Of a stretch of 64,000 bases of DNA, positions 26,601 through 38,834 are shown piece by piece (position 1 is the stretch's first letter; the number at the start of each line of letters is the position of its first letter). The stretch is from Certhia americana. Its lineage: Eukaryota > Chordata > Aves > Passeriformes > Certhiidae. Under the pieces are notes generated by a model. It did not search any database and was not told the DNA's origin. It worked only from the letters and a program-made list of their open reading frames with translations. Made by a program: the position numbers and the translations under genes. The stretch spans positions 14,758,538 to 14,822,537 of the forward strand of contig CM031870.1 in NCBI GenBank assembly GCA_018697195.1. Direction: 5' to 3'.

Positions 26601-29600
26601 CCTGGCAGGAGCTCTGTGGTCTCCCTGGATCCTTCTCTTCTCCAGGTGAGCACCCCCAGCTCTCTCAGCCTGGCTCCAGAGCAGAGGGGCTCCAGCCCTT
26701 GGAGCATCTCCATGGCCTCCTCTGGACTGCTTCAAGATATCCATGTCCCTATCATGTTGAAGGCCCCAGAGCTGGGTGCAGTACTCCAGGAGTGGTCTCC
26801 AGGATGTATTCAGGGCTGTGTGCTGTACTGGCTTCTTAACTTCAGCTGTTTGCTTTCCTTTCTACTGTCTTGGAACCATCAGACTGCAAGACTTCTGCTG
26901 TAGCAAGGCTGACGCAAATCCCCTTGGAGGCAAGAGAAACAGCTTATTTAAACTAAAAGCCAAAAGCTCAGGAAGAACAAATCCAGCAGAGAAGAGAGGT
27001 GCCAGTGTGGGAAAAGCTCTGTTTGAAGTTCAGTGTGATGTTTATACAAGAACAGATTGGTGTAAACTGGCCTTGAGCACCTTCATGCTGAGAATTAGTG
27101 GAAGGTCCTCACTGAGGAGAGGACTAAAGAGCACAAGGGGAGCTTGAAGAATGAGCTTCCAGAGAGGTCTGGTACAGGCTGGCTGTGAGAGCAGGAGATT
27201 GGCTCAGCAACCTGGCAGCCCTTAGCCAGGACTGAATAGCCAGTGTTTGAGAGTACTTGGTATGAAAAGTGTCTCCAAGCCAGGGAAGCAGGCCTGACCT
27301 TTCCAAATACTCTTTATTGTTTTTCAAGTGTAGTGATAAGAGCTGAATTTTCTGAAGTAGACCGTGGAGAGGTTCCAACATGGAAAAACAGTCTCCAGAC
27401 AGCAAGAAGACCTTCTTAGGAGTTTTTTCACCCCTCGTGGCACAGCCTGTTGCAGTGCTCAGGCTGAACTTCTGGTTGTTCCTTTCCCAGGGAAAGGACT
27501 CGAGTACCTTGATGCCTTCCCCAGTTTCAACTCCACACCACTGGCCTGGGTCCCGAGCCATGTGATTTTCATGTTCAGCAGGAACTTCTTCCCCTTGAAA
27601 TTATCTGCAGGAAAACATCCTTCCTGCCCCTGATGAGCTGGCTCTGAGCAAGAACCAGCCCCTTCTCCAGCATGATTGCCTCAGGGTTTGCTGTGAGGTT
27701 TTCTTGCCTTCCTCCCTGCCCTGCATTAGCAGATCTGATATCATCAGGGACACAATATGCTCTCGGGCTCCAGGTGGAGGCTTGTGGTGCTGGTGTGCCT
27801 GGGACCCCTCTCCTTTTCTCTTACTTCCCTAGGTGTTGAGTTTCCACTTCAGCGCCTTCTCTCTTGGGGTCTGCTGGGCCAGCAGGTCCTGAGCACATCC
27901 CTTCAGGGTCTCCTTTTGGGGCAAAAGAGGAGCATTTGTGTCAGGGAGAGCAGAGCACCGGGCTCCAGGCACTGATGGGAGCAGCTAGTCATGATGACTG
28001 CAGGGCCAGGGAGAGATGCAAACCAAATTTGCACCCAGCAGAGCCAGCTCGGGCAGTCTGGAGCTTGCTGTGTTGCAGAAGGATTTTTGTATTAATTGTC
28101 ACAGCTTGGGGTACAGTGAAAAGTATTTCGTGTGCTTCAAGGTGCTGCAGAAATCTTTCTTGCTCTTAGACTTGTGTTCCTTTTCTGCTTGGCTTCAAGG
28201 TCTCAGTCATTCCAGCAGAGCTGGCTCGCTGATCTCGGCTGTTGTAAGCAGCTGTGACTGTTCTGGCTGCTGTGAGCAAATGCAAACTATTCCAAGAGTG
28301 AGCACAGAGGGGAGAAAGAGTTGTGATGGTGCTTCCTGATGTAGCCAGGAAGAAGCAGTGTTAGGATTGTTCCTGGTGTCCTCATATGCCAGTGATTTAA
28401 ACTGTTTCTGAAAGTGTGGCTTGCCAAACTCTTCCCAGGCAGTGTGATAAAATGCTCCCATCTTGCAGCAAAACTGCAGCCCTAAAGAAATGATGAATAT
28501 TGTTGAGTTCTGCTTAGGCAGGTGGTTTGAGGAGCTGCTGTTTATCCTGTTCAGGGCTTCTTAGTATGCAGGAAAGGTGGTGGATTTTTGGCAGCTCAGC
28601 AGACTCAGGTGGAGATTCAGCCTTCCCTTATGGCTTTTCTGGCTGCTGCAAATACCTGCCTTGGGTCATTTGGATGGGGTTGTCCAGCTGCTGGAGGAAC
28701 CTGTCCTGCCTACCAAAATACTTACCAAAATCTCAGTAATAAATACCAATAATGGCAGATGTCACTGCCCACGAGCCAAGGTCTGAGGTGCCAGCTGGAA
28801 GGCCACGATCAAATGGAGCTGTGAAAGAGCAGGCAGGAGACAGAGTGTTCTGGTTCTTGTCAACACTGGATCTTCTGTTTAAGGTTTATTTCATCCTGTG
28901 GGACAGAAAATTCCCTCTGAGGGGCTCTTCAGCCTCCTTCAGCAACAGCTTTTTTCCATCAGTGAAGCATATCAGCAAGTGACACTTTCCTGGCCACCCT
29001 GTCACCTGCCTGCGTTGGGCTGAGGTCCTTGGCAGTTGTACAAGAGTTCTTAGCAGCTTCTTGTGTGCTGGAAGCCCCTAAAGCATCTGGGAAGGCTTTT
29101 TAGAAAAGCCTGCTTTGCATTGACAGTGTGCAAGCTGATTTTCTCTTACCTTTAAAAGCTTTTTGCTTCTAAATCTGGTCCAAACCTGCTGCAAGCAGGC
29201 AGAGATGATCTTTCCCCCACCACCACCTCAGTGACGTGGACAGATCTTTGTGTAAGCTCCTGCTGGAAGCAAATTTGGGTTTTGGCAGAGTAAGTGTCTG
29301 GATACAATAACTGGTGGTCTGTCTATGTTCCTTGTTCACTGTGTGAGGCACTCCTGTGGAAATTTCTGTCTCTGGTTGCTGGGGGTTGTGCCAGTCCCAG
29401 TAGTGTGGAACAAAACCAGAGTGGGAATGAACTCTGAAAATCCAACTGTGAAAAGACCCCAGATGGATCTGGGGATGAGTCCAGTCATCTTCTACCTACA
29501 CAGAAGCTGTAGGCTTACTGAGGAGGAAAAGAAAAAGGGCTGAGGGGTCTAGGTCTGCTTGGTCTGAGAAGCTGAGCGTGGAGCTTTTCACTGCAAACTG

Positions 29601-32600
29601 TGGGAACCTGGGATACATAATGGTACAAAAGGGCTTTGTGAAACTAAAAATTGAAAGCTGTGGAGATAATAGGGTGTTGACAACCATCTAAGCACTTAGA
29701 GAGCAAATTAGGCTGCAAATGGGAAGCTGTTCATTTGTTGAGTTGAGGAAATTAAAATTCTGTGCACGTTATTTCAAAGGAGACTTTAAAAAAGCCTGAC
29801 AGATCTTCCTTGGAACTGTCTGCAGAGATGGAGCCAGCTCCCTCCCTGTGCATGGCTGAGTGCTGTTCTCTCTGGGGCAGACGTGGCAAGGACAGAGTGA
29901 ATTTGGCATGGAAACGTGGGGTCTGCACCGTGCCAGTGCTACTTGAAAGCAGTGTGAGGTTATCTGGCAGCACCAGGAGCTGGCCAGGGGTTGAGCAGCC
30001 TTCTTCCTCCCTCTGCTGAGCTGCAGCACAGCTGGGCAGGAAGGAGATGGAGCAAGGCACGGGCAGCTTGGCCTCCTCAGGAGTTTTCTGACCTTTGAGA
30101 AGCATTCCTGGACAATCTTCACTCTGAACATGTGTGCTGGAGCCGTGGTGTGGCCTGGAGGCTCAGCTGGCAGACAAGGTGTTATGTTTTGCATTTAAAA
30201 ATCATGGTCTTCACCTTCCATCCTGCTGAGAATGTAGGGGTGTGTTTTTTGCTGAAGTTTTATCCTTATTCCTATTCAAAGAAGATCCAGGCAGAAGCTG
30301 CCAGCAAGCTGAAAAATTCTCTCCTCCTCAAGCATATTCCTGGCAGAAATAATCATCACAAACTAGGTCTTGGGTCTGTTTCTCTTGGCTGAAGGAACTT
30401 GTCAGTCCAGAAATGAAGCAAGTAGGCTTTATTTATCTTGCTGGCCATTTGTGTTGGAAGGGGCTCATCAAATCCTTTGCTTCGTTATTTCCTGACTCAT
30501 TAATTCTCACACATGGCCTTGGAAGCTGAAAATCAAAACAAATAGAGAAAAGTTATAAGAAAGCTCAGTCTTTTTTTTTTTTTTTTTTTTTTCAGTATGC
30601 AATTAAAATGTGATGTATCCTGCTGGTAGGTATTTCCAGATTGGGTCCTTCAGAAGCAGTATCTTTGGTTTTGTGGGATTTTTTTAATTATGGAAGATCA
30701 TTACTTCCTTCGTATTTTTCCCCTCTAAATCTAGGAGAAATTGATCCTTTTCTCCTCCAAAACAAAAACAACCTCCTTTTCTTTTGATTAGAAAGTTTTT
30801 GGCCTGTCCTGTAAACAAGACTACAGAAAATTATGGACTCTAGGTAGGCTCCAGACTTTCCTTGACGGAAACTGAAGATGCTTCCCCCACCCCATAGATG
30901 CTTGTGCCATTATGTAAACTCACCTTCAGGTCCTTCAGAACAGCCTCAAACCCAAAAAAGGGCTTGCAGGGCTCTTTGTGTTGGGCTGTCAAACGTGAAG
31001 CCAACCCACCTGACACCTTTTGTGCTCTCTGCCCTTCTGTTTTTGTTCAATTGAGCTTTTTTGTGGGGCTACAAATGCAGATGTGAAGATGTTGGAGGGC
31101 AGAAGAAACAAACTTCACCTGCAGAATGACTGCCTGGGGTGGAAGCAGTGGGGTACAGCTCAAGAATCAGAATTGCTCTACAAGGAAGAATCTGGATTGT
31201 TATAAAATTATAAAATTATAAAATTGGTCAGGCTTTGAGAGCTGCTTGTTCCAGAATCGCTGAGAGAAAGGCAGGCAAGGTCGAGGCACACCCAGTGCAT
31301 TCCAGGAATGGCTGCTGTTCCATGAGGAGGGGAGCAGTGCTGGTGCCAGCTCCAGATGTTCCTCTGTGATGAGGATTCAGGTGCCTTTGTGGCCTAGATG
31401 TCAGTTCATCATTCCTGTGTGCTCCACAGGAATCACGTTAATGATTTTTTTTTTGGTAAATTTGGGTATATCACACACAAAGCTGCTGCACAGGCAGAAG
31501 TTCACCTCAAGGGTTGTAAAGTTGGGGTTTGGGAGGACTGGGTAGCACATCTTCCATTTCAGGGGGTAAAGGAACAACTCCACAGGTCCATGAGGGTGCT
31601 GCATGGTCCCTGACCGGGTTCCAGGACAGATGCTGGGAGTGTCTCAGCTCTCTCCTTCCCTGTGCTCAATCCAGGCCACCCATAGGGAGGACTGGGCTGA
31701 AAGCTGAGACCTTCCTTTGGCAATTTAAGATTCTCTGCTTGTGCTGGGGCTTTGCTATAGGGGATGGCTGTTCCTGGAGGGTACCCCTGATTCAGGGAAG
31801 GCTGATTCTGCAGAACTTGGTGCTCAATAATCTGGTTTGGTTCGCCAAGACTAAGAGACTTGCTGCTGCTGCTGGGTTCCCTTTCATCCAGCTCTGCCTT
31901 CCCAGCTGGATTCCTCCTCTCTCAGCACAGGATCATCTCCTCCTCCCTCGTTCCCATTCCAGGCGTCTTGTACTGTGATTCTGCCAAGTCAGCTTGGAGT
32001 GCCTGTTGTCACTTGGAATGCCCTTGATTGCAAAGATGAGTGACAAGAAGTCAGGAAAATAATGGGAGGGCAGCAGAAAGGCTCTGCTGAGGACAACTCC
32101 ATAAATACTGTCTGTGCCCAACCAGTGCTGAGCAGCAGCTCCTGACTTGTGTGCCTGCAGGGCCAGACACAGCCTACTTTCCTTGTGTCTGTCCTCAGAA
32201 ACACTCAGATTCAAGAGAAGCTCACTTGCTGGGAGATGCTGTGGACCTGAGTGGTGACCAACAGTCTGGCCATGCTCCTGGGTCCTGCCAGCCCACAGTG
32301 GGGTGAGGTGGAGGCTCCTCAGAGCTGCTCTGTGTCTTTCCTGCCTTGAGTCATGCCTGTGCTGCTGCCAGCACCGTGTGCTGCACCTCAGGAGGTGACT
32401 GGGAAGTGAGTCATGGATGCAGGTTGGTGTTCAGGGACAATAGATGTGAATCTGAGGATGCTGGAGGTATCTCTGGCCTGAAAAAAAAGTGTTCCCTGCC
32501 AGTGGGAAGTGGCAGTGACAGTGGGAAACACCTTCAGCCTAGTCCTGAGAGCTCAGTCTGTGGAGATACTGTGGTGCTTATTGGCATTATTCATCTTATT

Positions 32601-35600
32601 CCTTTGTCAGCAAAGGGCTCACAGTGACACAGGTTCTGGAGAAGAGGGGTGAGCTTGAAAATTCCTTCCTGTCCTGCTGCCACCTCACCACTGACTGCAG
32701 CTGTTCTGTATAAGGGGAGAGAAAAAAAGGTGTGTTGATACACAGTCAGTGAATATGTATCAGATTTGTGACAGGAGAAGGGCATGTTTTGCTCATCCAG
32801 ATACAGCCACCCAGGCAGTTCGTCCTCCTGTGTAGAAACTGCAGCTTTGGAAATTATTTGGGAGATACCAGGGCCAAAAAAGGAGTAAAACCTTTCTTAA
32901 TGGCCTGGGACTGCATTAGCACAGCCCCTTCGTCTCAGTTTTTGCACTATCAGCACACAAATGGTGTGGCTGGAGCAGTGTTCTGTCCCTTTGCTTCTTG
33001 GTTTCTGCATGTGGGGGTCTGGCAGGGATGTCCTGCCCCTTTTACATTGCCTACTATGAAACTTCCTGAATTCTTCTGATTGTCTTCCTCCAGGGAATTC
33101 TCTTGGTGTATGACATCACTAATCGCTGGTCCTTTGATGGGATAGACCGATGGATAAAGGAAATAGATGAGGTAAGTGAATGGAAGAACATACTCAGTGA
33201 TCTGCAGCAGAGATGTGGGGAGGTGTCACCCACGGTGTCACCTGCTAGGGGGACAGGAATGGCTCTGCTGTGGAGGGGACATGGTGGCAGTGCAGTCATA
33301 AGTGGAGCAAAGCAAGAAGTGTCTGCCCTCCACCTCTGTGTAAATCTGGAGTAGTAGGAAAGTGTGGGACTGACAGTCCTGTATCTCTGAAACTTCATAG
33401 CTGAATGCCTATCAAAATCCTTTCTTTCCTAAGGAAAGCTTCTCACTTTCCCAAGAAAAACTGTATAAACATATTCTCTAAACAATATCCTTTCTCAAAA
33501 CAACAAGGGGTGTTTTCCATATTGTAAAATATATTGTTTCTTTTACTTAATCAATGGTAATAGAGAAAACATTCCCATTCACCAATCACTTTTTACTTAG
33601 CAAAGTACCTTTTATAAAGTACTCCATTTCGTTAATAAAAATTCCTCTTTTCAACCTTTTAATGAACTTACTTAAAGTCTGTGGGTTTCTGTTATAAACA
33701 ACAGCAACAGGAAAGGGCTCAGGAATGGTCAAGAAAGACAGGAAGGTTCCCTCAGAGATGAATGGACTGGCAGGTGACAAATCAGCCACACAGAGGTGCT
33801 GCTGGGCAATCCCTCGGCCACAGAGCAGCTTCTGCTTCTTTTCCCTTCACTGCTGTTGCAGCTAAGCAGAATGCTGGGTGCAGCTGTGATTTCTCCACTT
33901 CTTCCCTTGTTGCAGCACGCCCCAGGCGTCCCTCGGATCCTGGTGGGGAACAGGCTGCACCTGGCCTTCAAACGGCAGGTGCCGACGGAGCAGGCGCGCG
34001 CCTACGCCGAGAAGAACTGCATGACCTTCTTCGAGGTGAGCCCCTTGTGCAACTTCAACGTCATCGAGTCCTTCACGGAGCTGTCCCGCATCGTCCTCAT
34101 GAGGCACGGCATGGAGAAGATCTGGAGACCCAACCGAGGTCAGTGTGGGCAGGAGGCTGCTCCAGAGGGGGGGCAGTTTGGAGCTGTAGGGCTGTGGCTG
34201 CCCGGGTGGGTGGGAGGTGTTTGACTGCGGGAGCTGCATCCACCTGAGTGGAGAAACACCTGGGTCCAGACGAGCTGAGGCTGAGCCAGAAGCTGCCTGT
34301 GCTGGTGCAGGGATGGGCAGCTCCAGAGGGCAGTTCAGCGTGTCTGGGACCTGAAGTGCTCTGGGGCATCCTCCACCTTTCTACTCCCTCTGGATGGGGC
34401 TGAGGGCAATTAAGCTCCCAGCTTGAAAGTACTTCAATCAAACGACTGTGTGGGATAAATCCAAGTGTAAGCACCTCACTCCTTGCCCTTGCCTGAGCCT
34501 GTCTTCCTCGTTTTGGAGGGAAGCAGAGTGTGCCCAAGGAGCCAAAAGGAACTAAATCTCATCCGTGCTGTCAGCATGCAGCAGTGGGCTGGGTTATTCC
34601 ATATATCCAGGCATGTGTGCCACAGGAGGGAAACCACAAGCAGATTCCATGTTATGTCTCAGCCTGTTGAGTTTGAAGCAGAATAATCTCAGTTCCCACA
34701 TTATTCCTGGCTGGAGGTAGCAGTGTGTCCCACTGCAGTCTGAACAGCAGCAGATCTGTGTTCCTGGGCTGACCTTCAGCTCCTGCTCACCAGCGTGAGA
34801 AAATCCTGTTTGTCAGCCCCAGTCACCAAACTGTCTGCCTGGGCTTCTGTCCTCAACCTGGCTGCTGTGCCATGGTCTGCAGGTCCCAGAGGGATGGTGG
34901 GCAGGGACTGGGCTGAATGCACAGACCTCTCCTGAATCTTTTCCAGAAGATTTGTAACTGCAGGCTGCCTGCTTGGGAATGGAAAGGGCAAAAGGATATA
35001 GCCTCAAATTGTGCCAGAGGGGGTTTAGATTAGATATTAGGGGAAATTTCCTCATGAAAAGGGTGGTCAGGCACTGAAACAGGCTGCCCAGGGCAGCAGT
35101 GGAATCACCATCCCTGCAAGTGTTCAAAAAAGATGCAGATGTGGCACTGGGGGACATGGTTTAGTGGAGGCATTGGCAGTGCTGGGGGAAGGTTGGACTC
35201 GATGGTCTTAGAAGGCCTTTGTAACCTCAATGATTCTGTGATTCCATGAGCGGGGGACTGCCTAGCAGGGAGTGGGGCTGTGCCTGCTCGGGAATGGCAG
35301 CGTGGCTTTGGCAGCAGCAGCAGGAGGATAACGAGTGCCCTCGTGTGGCCCCTGCCTGGGAATTCCCAGCAAGGAAAGGGACTTCCCAAGGCAGGCTCAC
35401 ATGGTGCGCGCTGAGCTGGGAGGATGCTGGGAAGCTGGAAAGTGCAGAGTGGCGTTCTGGGTGTTCTGGCTTGTTGGGATTCTGCAGAAAGCTGCCCCCT
35501 GAGCAGGCCCCAGGTGACACTGTCCTGTTTCTGCTGACCCTGTTGCCTCTTTCCTAGGCACATCCTGGTTGCCATAGGATGGGTTGAGAAGCCAAGTGTC

Positions 35601-36179
35601 TATCAGGAATGTGAACCAGGCCCTGCCAGCCCTGGGTGCTGAGCAGAGCAGGGCAGGCAGTGCCTAACCCTGTGTTCGCACCACAGCTGGTGTCTGGCAA
35701 GACACAAACCTCCAACAGCAGAGCCCACCTTGATTTCCCAAGCTTTTGTCCTAAATATCCTGCTCCCTGCTCCTGTGCAGTCATTATTGCCAAATCACCC
35801 TGAGGAGCTGGGGCTGTGCAGCATAAGGAATACTTGCAGGGGAAGGGCAGCCCAGGAGATCTCCTGACCCTTGACCGTGTGCTCCTTTGTCCCTGCAGTG
35901 TTCAGCCTCCAGGACCTGTGCTGCCGAGCCATCGTGTCCTGCACCCCGGTGCACCTCATTGACAAGCTCCCCTTGCCTGTCACCATCAAGAGCCACCTGA
36001 AATCCTTCTCCATGGCCAACGGCATGAACGCAGTGATGATGCACGGCCGCTCCTATTCCCTGGCCAGCAGCGGGGGCGGCAGCAGCAGCAAAGGGAACAG
36101 CTTGAAGAGATCCAAATCCATCCGGCCGCCCCAGAGCCCCCCACAGAACTGCTCACGCAACAACTGCAAGATCTCTTAG
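2514..36179 (+). CDS. RAB40C: RAB40C, atypical Rab GTPase with SOCS box
   Basis: Coding exons: 2514-2655, 20626-20686, 23186-23246, 33094-33171, 33916-34138, 35899-36179; all introns GT-AG and phases close to give 281 aa, the length of human RAB40C. Residues 1-175 are the GTPase domain: P-loop GDSDVGKGE (21-29, with Gly in place of the usual Ser/Thr after Lys, a Rab40 hallmark), WDTSGQG (68-74) and VGNRLHL (124-130) in place of NKxD. Residues about 175-228 form the SOCS box with Cullin-5 motif LPLP (212-215). A basic/Ser tail ends in CKIS, a prenylation signal. The family acts as substrate adaptor of a Cullin-5 RING ubiquitin ligase on membranes. The ATG at 2514 has A at -3 and G at +4; the in-frame ATG at 2502 has a weak context and would add four residues. 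RAB40B is the alternative, but the sequence and the WFIKKN1/METTL26 neighbours favour RAB40C. Confidence 0.96.
3206..3235. promoter_or_regulatory. 30-bp interrupted palindrome with TAATTA core
   Basis: Arms TTAACTACGGT (3206-3216) and ACCGTAATTAA (3225-3235) are inverted repeats with one mismatch around an 8-bp loop. The right arm contains TAATTA, a homeodomain-type site. On the minus strand the mismatch becomes a G-U wobble, so an RNA hairpin from that strand would be fully paired. It sits about 550 bp inside intron 1. Function is not known. Confidence 0.4.
20304..20420 (-). mobile_element. CR1 LINE 3'-end fragment
   Basis: AGAATCATTGG followed by the diverged CR1 tail (AGGAAGCC..AAGCTTACC, CCATCCCC, GGTTGCTCCAAGCCCC) in the inverted orientation typical of avian CR1 3' ends. 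5'-truncated, and well diverged, so an old insertion. Confidence 0.75.
20687..23185 (+). other. RAB40C: RAB40C intron 2
   Basis: Donor GTGAGT at 20687, acceptor TTTTAG ending at 23185. Contains one CR1 copy (21007-21472); the rest is unique intronic sequence without a supported gene. Confidence 0.85.
21007..21472 (+). mobile_element. CR1 LINE, 5'-truncated, intact 3' terminus
   Basis: Starts in the CR1 3' region (GGTTCAGAGGAGGCC, TGGAGCCAGGCTGGGAGAGC) and ends with the CR1 terminal octamer ATTCTGTG at 21465-21472. Same orientation as RAB40C. About 470 bp of the 3' end is present; no reverse transcriptase frame remains. Confidence 0.85.
24497..24600 (-). mobile_element. CR1 LINE 3'-end fragment
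   Basis: ATAATCACAGGTTGGGTTGG followed by AAGGGACCTTAAGGCTCACC, the standard CR1 3' tail in reverse orientation, decaying after about 100 bp. Confidence 0.75.
25300..25640 (-). mobile_element. CR1 LINE 3'-end fragment
   Basis: Begins AGAATCATGGAATCACTAAG and continues through AAGATCATCAAGTC, CTAAACCATGTCTC and TGGGAGAAGAGACC, all recognisable blocks of the avian CR1 3' end in inverted orientation. About 340 bp, moderately diverged. Confidence 0.85.
26281..26822 (-). mobile_element. CR1 LINE, longest copy in RAB40C
   Basis: About 540 bp of CR1 3' end in inverted orientation: GTTTGGGTTGGAAGGGACC, TTGCTCCAAGCCCC, GGGCAGCCACAGCTGC, CTCTCTCAGCCTGGCTCC and finally GAGCTGGGTGCAGTACTCCA. It is less diverged than the neighbouring copies. 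Frames through it (e.g. plus 26291-26839) are CR1 noise. Confidence 0.88.
30571..30592. repeat. Poly-T tract (22 nt)
   Basis: Uninterrupted T run in RAB40C intron 3. No retroposed gene is recognisable beside it, so a simple homopolymer rather than a processed-copy tail is the safer reading. Confidence 0.9.
31199..31227. repeat. Short ATAAAATT microsatellite
   Basis: Three to four tandem copies of an 8-bp AT unit in intron 3. Confidence 0.85.
33172..33915 (+). other. RAB40C: RAB40C intron 4 with AT-rich segment
   Basis: Donor GTAAGT at 33172, acceptor TTGCAG ending at 33915. The middle (about 33,400-33,720) is much richer in A and T than its surroundings and rather uniform in texture. I could not match it to CR1 or to a retroviral LTR; it may be an old diverged element or unique DNA. 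Confidence 0.75.
34139..35898 (+). other. RAB40C: RAB40C intron 5
   Basis: Donor GTCAGT at 34139, acceptor CTGCAG ending at 35898. Contains one sense-oriented CR1 (34990-35247) and no supported gene. Confidence 0.85.
34990..35247 (+). mobile_element. CR1 LINE 3'-end fragment, sense orientation
   Basis: Contains GATTAGATATTAGGGGAAAT, GGCTGCCCAGGGCAGCAG, GTTGGACTCGATGGTC and ends TGATTCTGTGATTCC, which carries the CR1 terminal repeat. Clear and only mildly diverged. Confidence 0.9.
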
Positions 36180-36783
36180 CAGGATGGGCACCCTGAGCTT
36201 GTGTCGGATCCACACCCACCCACCGATGTACAGCTATTTGCACACCGACCCCTTTTCCGCTGGATCCTTTCGGATGGGCCACGGTTGCTTTTCCAATGGC
36301 ACGCACAAGCGTTAGGAATGTGCTCACGTTTTGGCTTGGCATAGGAAGAAGCGTGGTGCCGGCTGGATCCCGCAGCGCTGGCGGGGAGAGGATCTGCCAA
36401 GTGACCCTCCAAGAATGCTTTGGGCTTTGCCTCTTGGCCTGGGGTGGAAAATTCAGCAGCTGCCGGGTTGGGGAGGGGGGAAGGGGAAAAAAAGCTCATC
36501 CAGTCTCAATGGAGCAATGGATTTAATGGAAGATTGAGAGGCTTAAGGGAGTAGGCAAGGAGAGTCTGTGCTGCAACTTTAACTCTTGGCCTCCTGAATA
36601 GATTGCTGGTGCAATAGTGATCATTGGATGTAGACAAAAAGAAACAGAGACAGGGGACTAATGACAGTGTTCACCGGGATGTTAACCTGCTGTTGCCAAA
36701 AAAAAAAAAACCAGAAAACAAGGCAAGAGTTGGCCAATTGGAAAGGGGAAGGCAGCGCTCCGTTTGCTGCCTTCACTTATTTA

Positions 36784-36875
36784 TGTAAATATTATACATA
36801 TATATAAATATCACTTGTTTTTTAAGGGTTTTTTTAAGAAGCAGTCAGGGAAAATTTTATGCAGCCATGTAAATA
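36784..36875 (+). promoter_or_regulatory. RAB40C: Two Pumilio recognition elements in the RAB40C 3'UTR
   Basis: TGTAAATA occurs at 36784-36791 and again at 36868-36875, both exact matches to the PUM1/PUM2 consensus UGUANAUA. The first lies inside an AU-rich patch. PUM proteins usually destabilise or repress their target mRNA. Confidence 0.55.
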
Positions 36876-38828
36876 CAAGCACTGGATTGACTTTCCCAGT
36901 GTCAGCAAAGGGGACAAGTGGAGGATTTTCCAATGAAAACATATAAATGCTTTAAGAGACTTTCCCTCACCTGGGCTCGTGCTGGTGTTTTTAGATACTA
37001 CATGTGCAGAAGGAAAGGACAGTTGGTGTGGAACGTGCCCCAAGCTGCTCTATTCCTGTCATTCCCTAGAACTTGTGAGTGTTGAAGGCAGGGTGGGATG
37101 GCAGTGCATGGAAAAGCAGAGCAGCAAGGTCAGGGTGCTTGGGGGGTTGGAGTGTTTTGGCAGGCAGGAGGAAGAGGCAGCTCTGGGGTCAGACTGACGC
37201 CCTGCTCACTTTGTGCTTCCTCGTCGGGGATTTGGGAGCAGGGAGTGGAAGCATTGTGCCTGAAGCAGAGGAAAAATGCTGAATTTTGTCCCTTATTGCT
37301 GTAAAGCCTCAGCCATCGTTTCTAATGCCCTCCATCTGTGACAGCACCCCATGTGACAGCCCCTGGACCCTGGCTGCTGCCAGCTTTGCTTTCCCAAAGG
37401 TGCTGCCCAAGCTCAAGCTGTTGTGGCTCCTCCTGGATGAAAGTGGGAAAGGGCAGAAGCAGCTTTTCCCACTGGAGCATGAAGGAGCAGGGACTGGGAA
37501 GGTGGAAGGCTGGGGAAACAGCAATCTCCAGGTCCCTCAGTGGCAAAATCACTTGACTCTTGGGGCAATCCCAGGAGATCAGGAGAGCAAACTGCTTTGC
37601 TCCGTGGGATGGCTCCTGGATCTTGGAGGGGCAAGAGCTTGGGATGGATCTTCTGTCAAGCAAGTGCTCCTGCCTCCCTGGCTTTGTTCCACAGCTGACC
37701 TGTGCTGGAAATTCACCTGGAAACTGAGAAAGAGCACCTAGCCCTTATCCCAAAAGCTGAGGGAGCCTGGCAGTGGGGCTGGGCTATGGTGGCAGGTTCT
37801 CATAGGTAGCCAGGGTGTGTAGATTGTGAGGAGCATGGTAGAAAATGAATTGTTCAGTGCTGCCATCTCCTCGGGAGAGCAGCTTGCTGCACTCCCCCCT
37901 TCCAGGCAGCCTGGGGCACTGCACGGGCAGAATGAAGCTGCTGCGGCTCTCGCACGGCCGACGGACCCGCTGTGTCCAGGCAGCAGGGACAGGAGGGACA
38001 CGTCCCCCTGTGGGGACAAGCTTCCCTTGCTCCCAAGCCGACCTGGGAGGTGCCAGACGCTTCCCCCTCCCCTCTCTGCAGAGCACAGCACGGGCAGGTC
38101 TCTTGGCTCGGCTCTCTCGTGCTTTATCACCCAGCTCAAGTGAGCGAGGACAGAATTAAACCCCAGGCAGGTGGAGGGGGAGAGGAATCCTTTGAAGGGG
38201 TGCTTTGGCTCAAGAGCAAAGCCACAGCCGGGCACGAAGGCCGGGGGATTTGGAGAACCTGTCTGGGATGGCTGGCACCTGTTTCCCATCACTTAACACA
38301 CAGCAGAAGACAATCGCTGGCTCAGCAGCACAGGGATATACGGCCAACAGGTGACCAGCACTGCCAAGGGCGGCTCCTCCCGGGAATCACCCCGGGCACC
38401 ACGGGGCCCCCACACCCCTGTGTGGGATGAAGAGGGATGGAGGGATCCTTCCTGAAGCCACCAAGCTGCTGCATGTCTCAAAACTCGCTATACCTCTGCT
38501 TTGGTTTGGCTGTGCCACGCGTGCCACCTCCCCGTGCTGTTTCCCTGTGGTTGGTTTAGGTTTTGTCACCCTGTAAAGTCTCACAGATCCTGTCTGGAGT
38601 GGGGATGGAAGATTTCCCTGGAGCGATTGCCCAGCAACAAACTTTTTTTTTTATTTTTTAATTTAAAAGGAAAAGATCCTTGCATCTGGTATCAACACTA
38701 GCCTGTAGCTGCTCTCCAACACTTGTACCATTCCTGAGTTGGGTTTTTTTGGACTGTCCTTTTATTTTTTTATTCCTTTGTACAGTCAGTGTTGTTTAAC
38801 TGATTCTACATGGTTTTGTTTTGTATAA

Positions 38829-38834
38829 ATTAAA
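38829..38834 (+). terminator. RAB40C: RAB40C polyadenylation signal ATTAAA
   Basis: ATTAAA followed by a T/GT-rich stretch (GTCTTTTTGTTTGTTTTG), a textbook cleavage-site layout. Cleavage is expected at about 38,850. Confidence 0.75.

Larger units (their letters stand above)
23247..33093 (+). other. RAB40C: RAB40C intron 3 (9.8 kb)
   Basis: Donor GTAAGT at 23247, acceptor CTCCAG ending at 33093. It holds three CR1 copies (listed), a 22-nt T tract at 30571-30592 and a small (ATAAAATT)n run near 31199-31227. No other exon is supported; frames are short and domain-free. Confidence 0.8.

Noticed and set aside
26291..26839. 182-residue frame in RAB40C intron 3
   Set aside because: Entirely inside a CR1 3' end read on the opposite strand; CR1 3' ends are non-coding.
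30571..30592. Poly-T tract considered as the tail of a processed pseudogene
   Set aside because: No gene-like sequence or target-site duplication is recognisable beside it.
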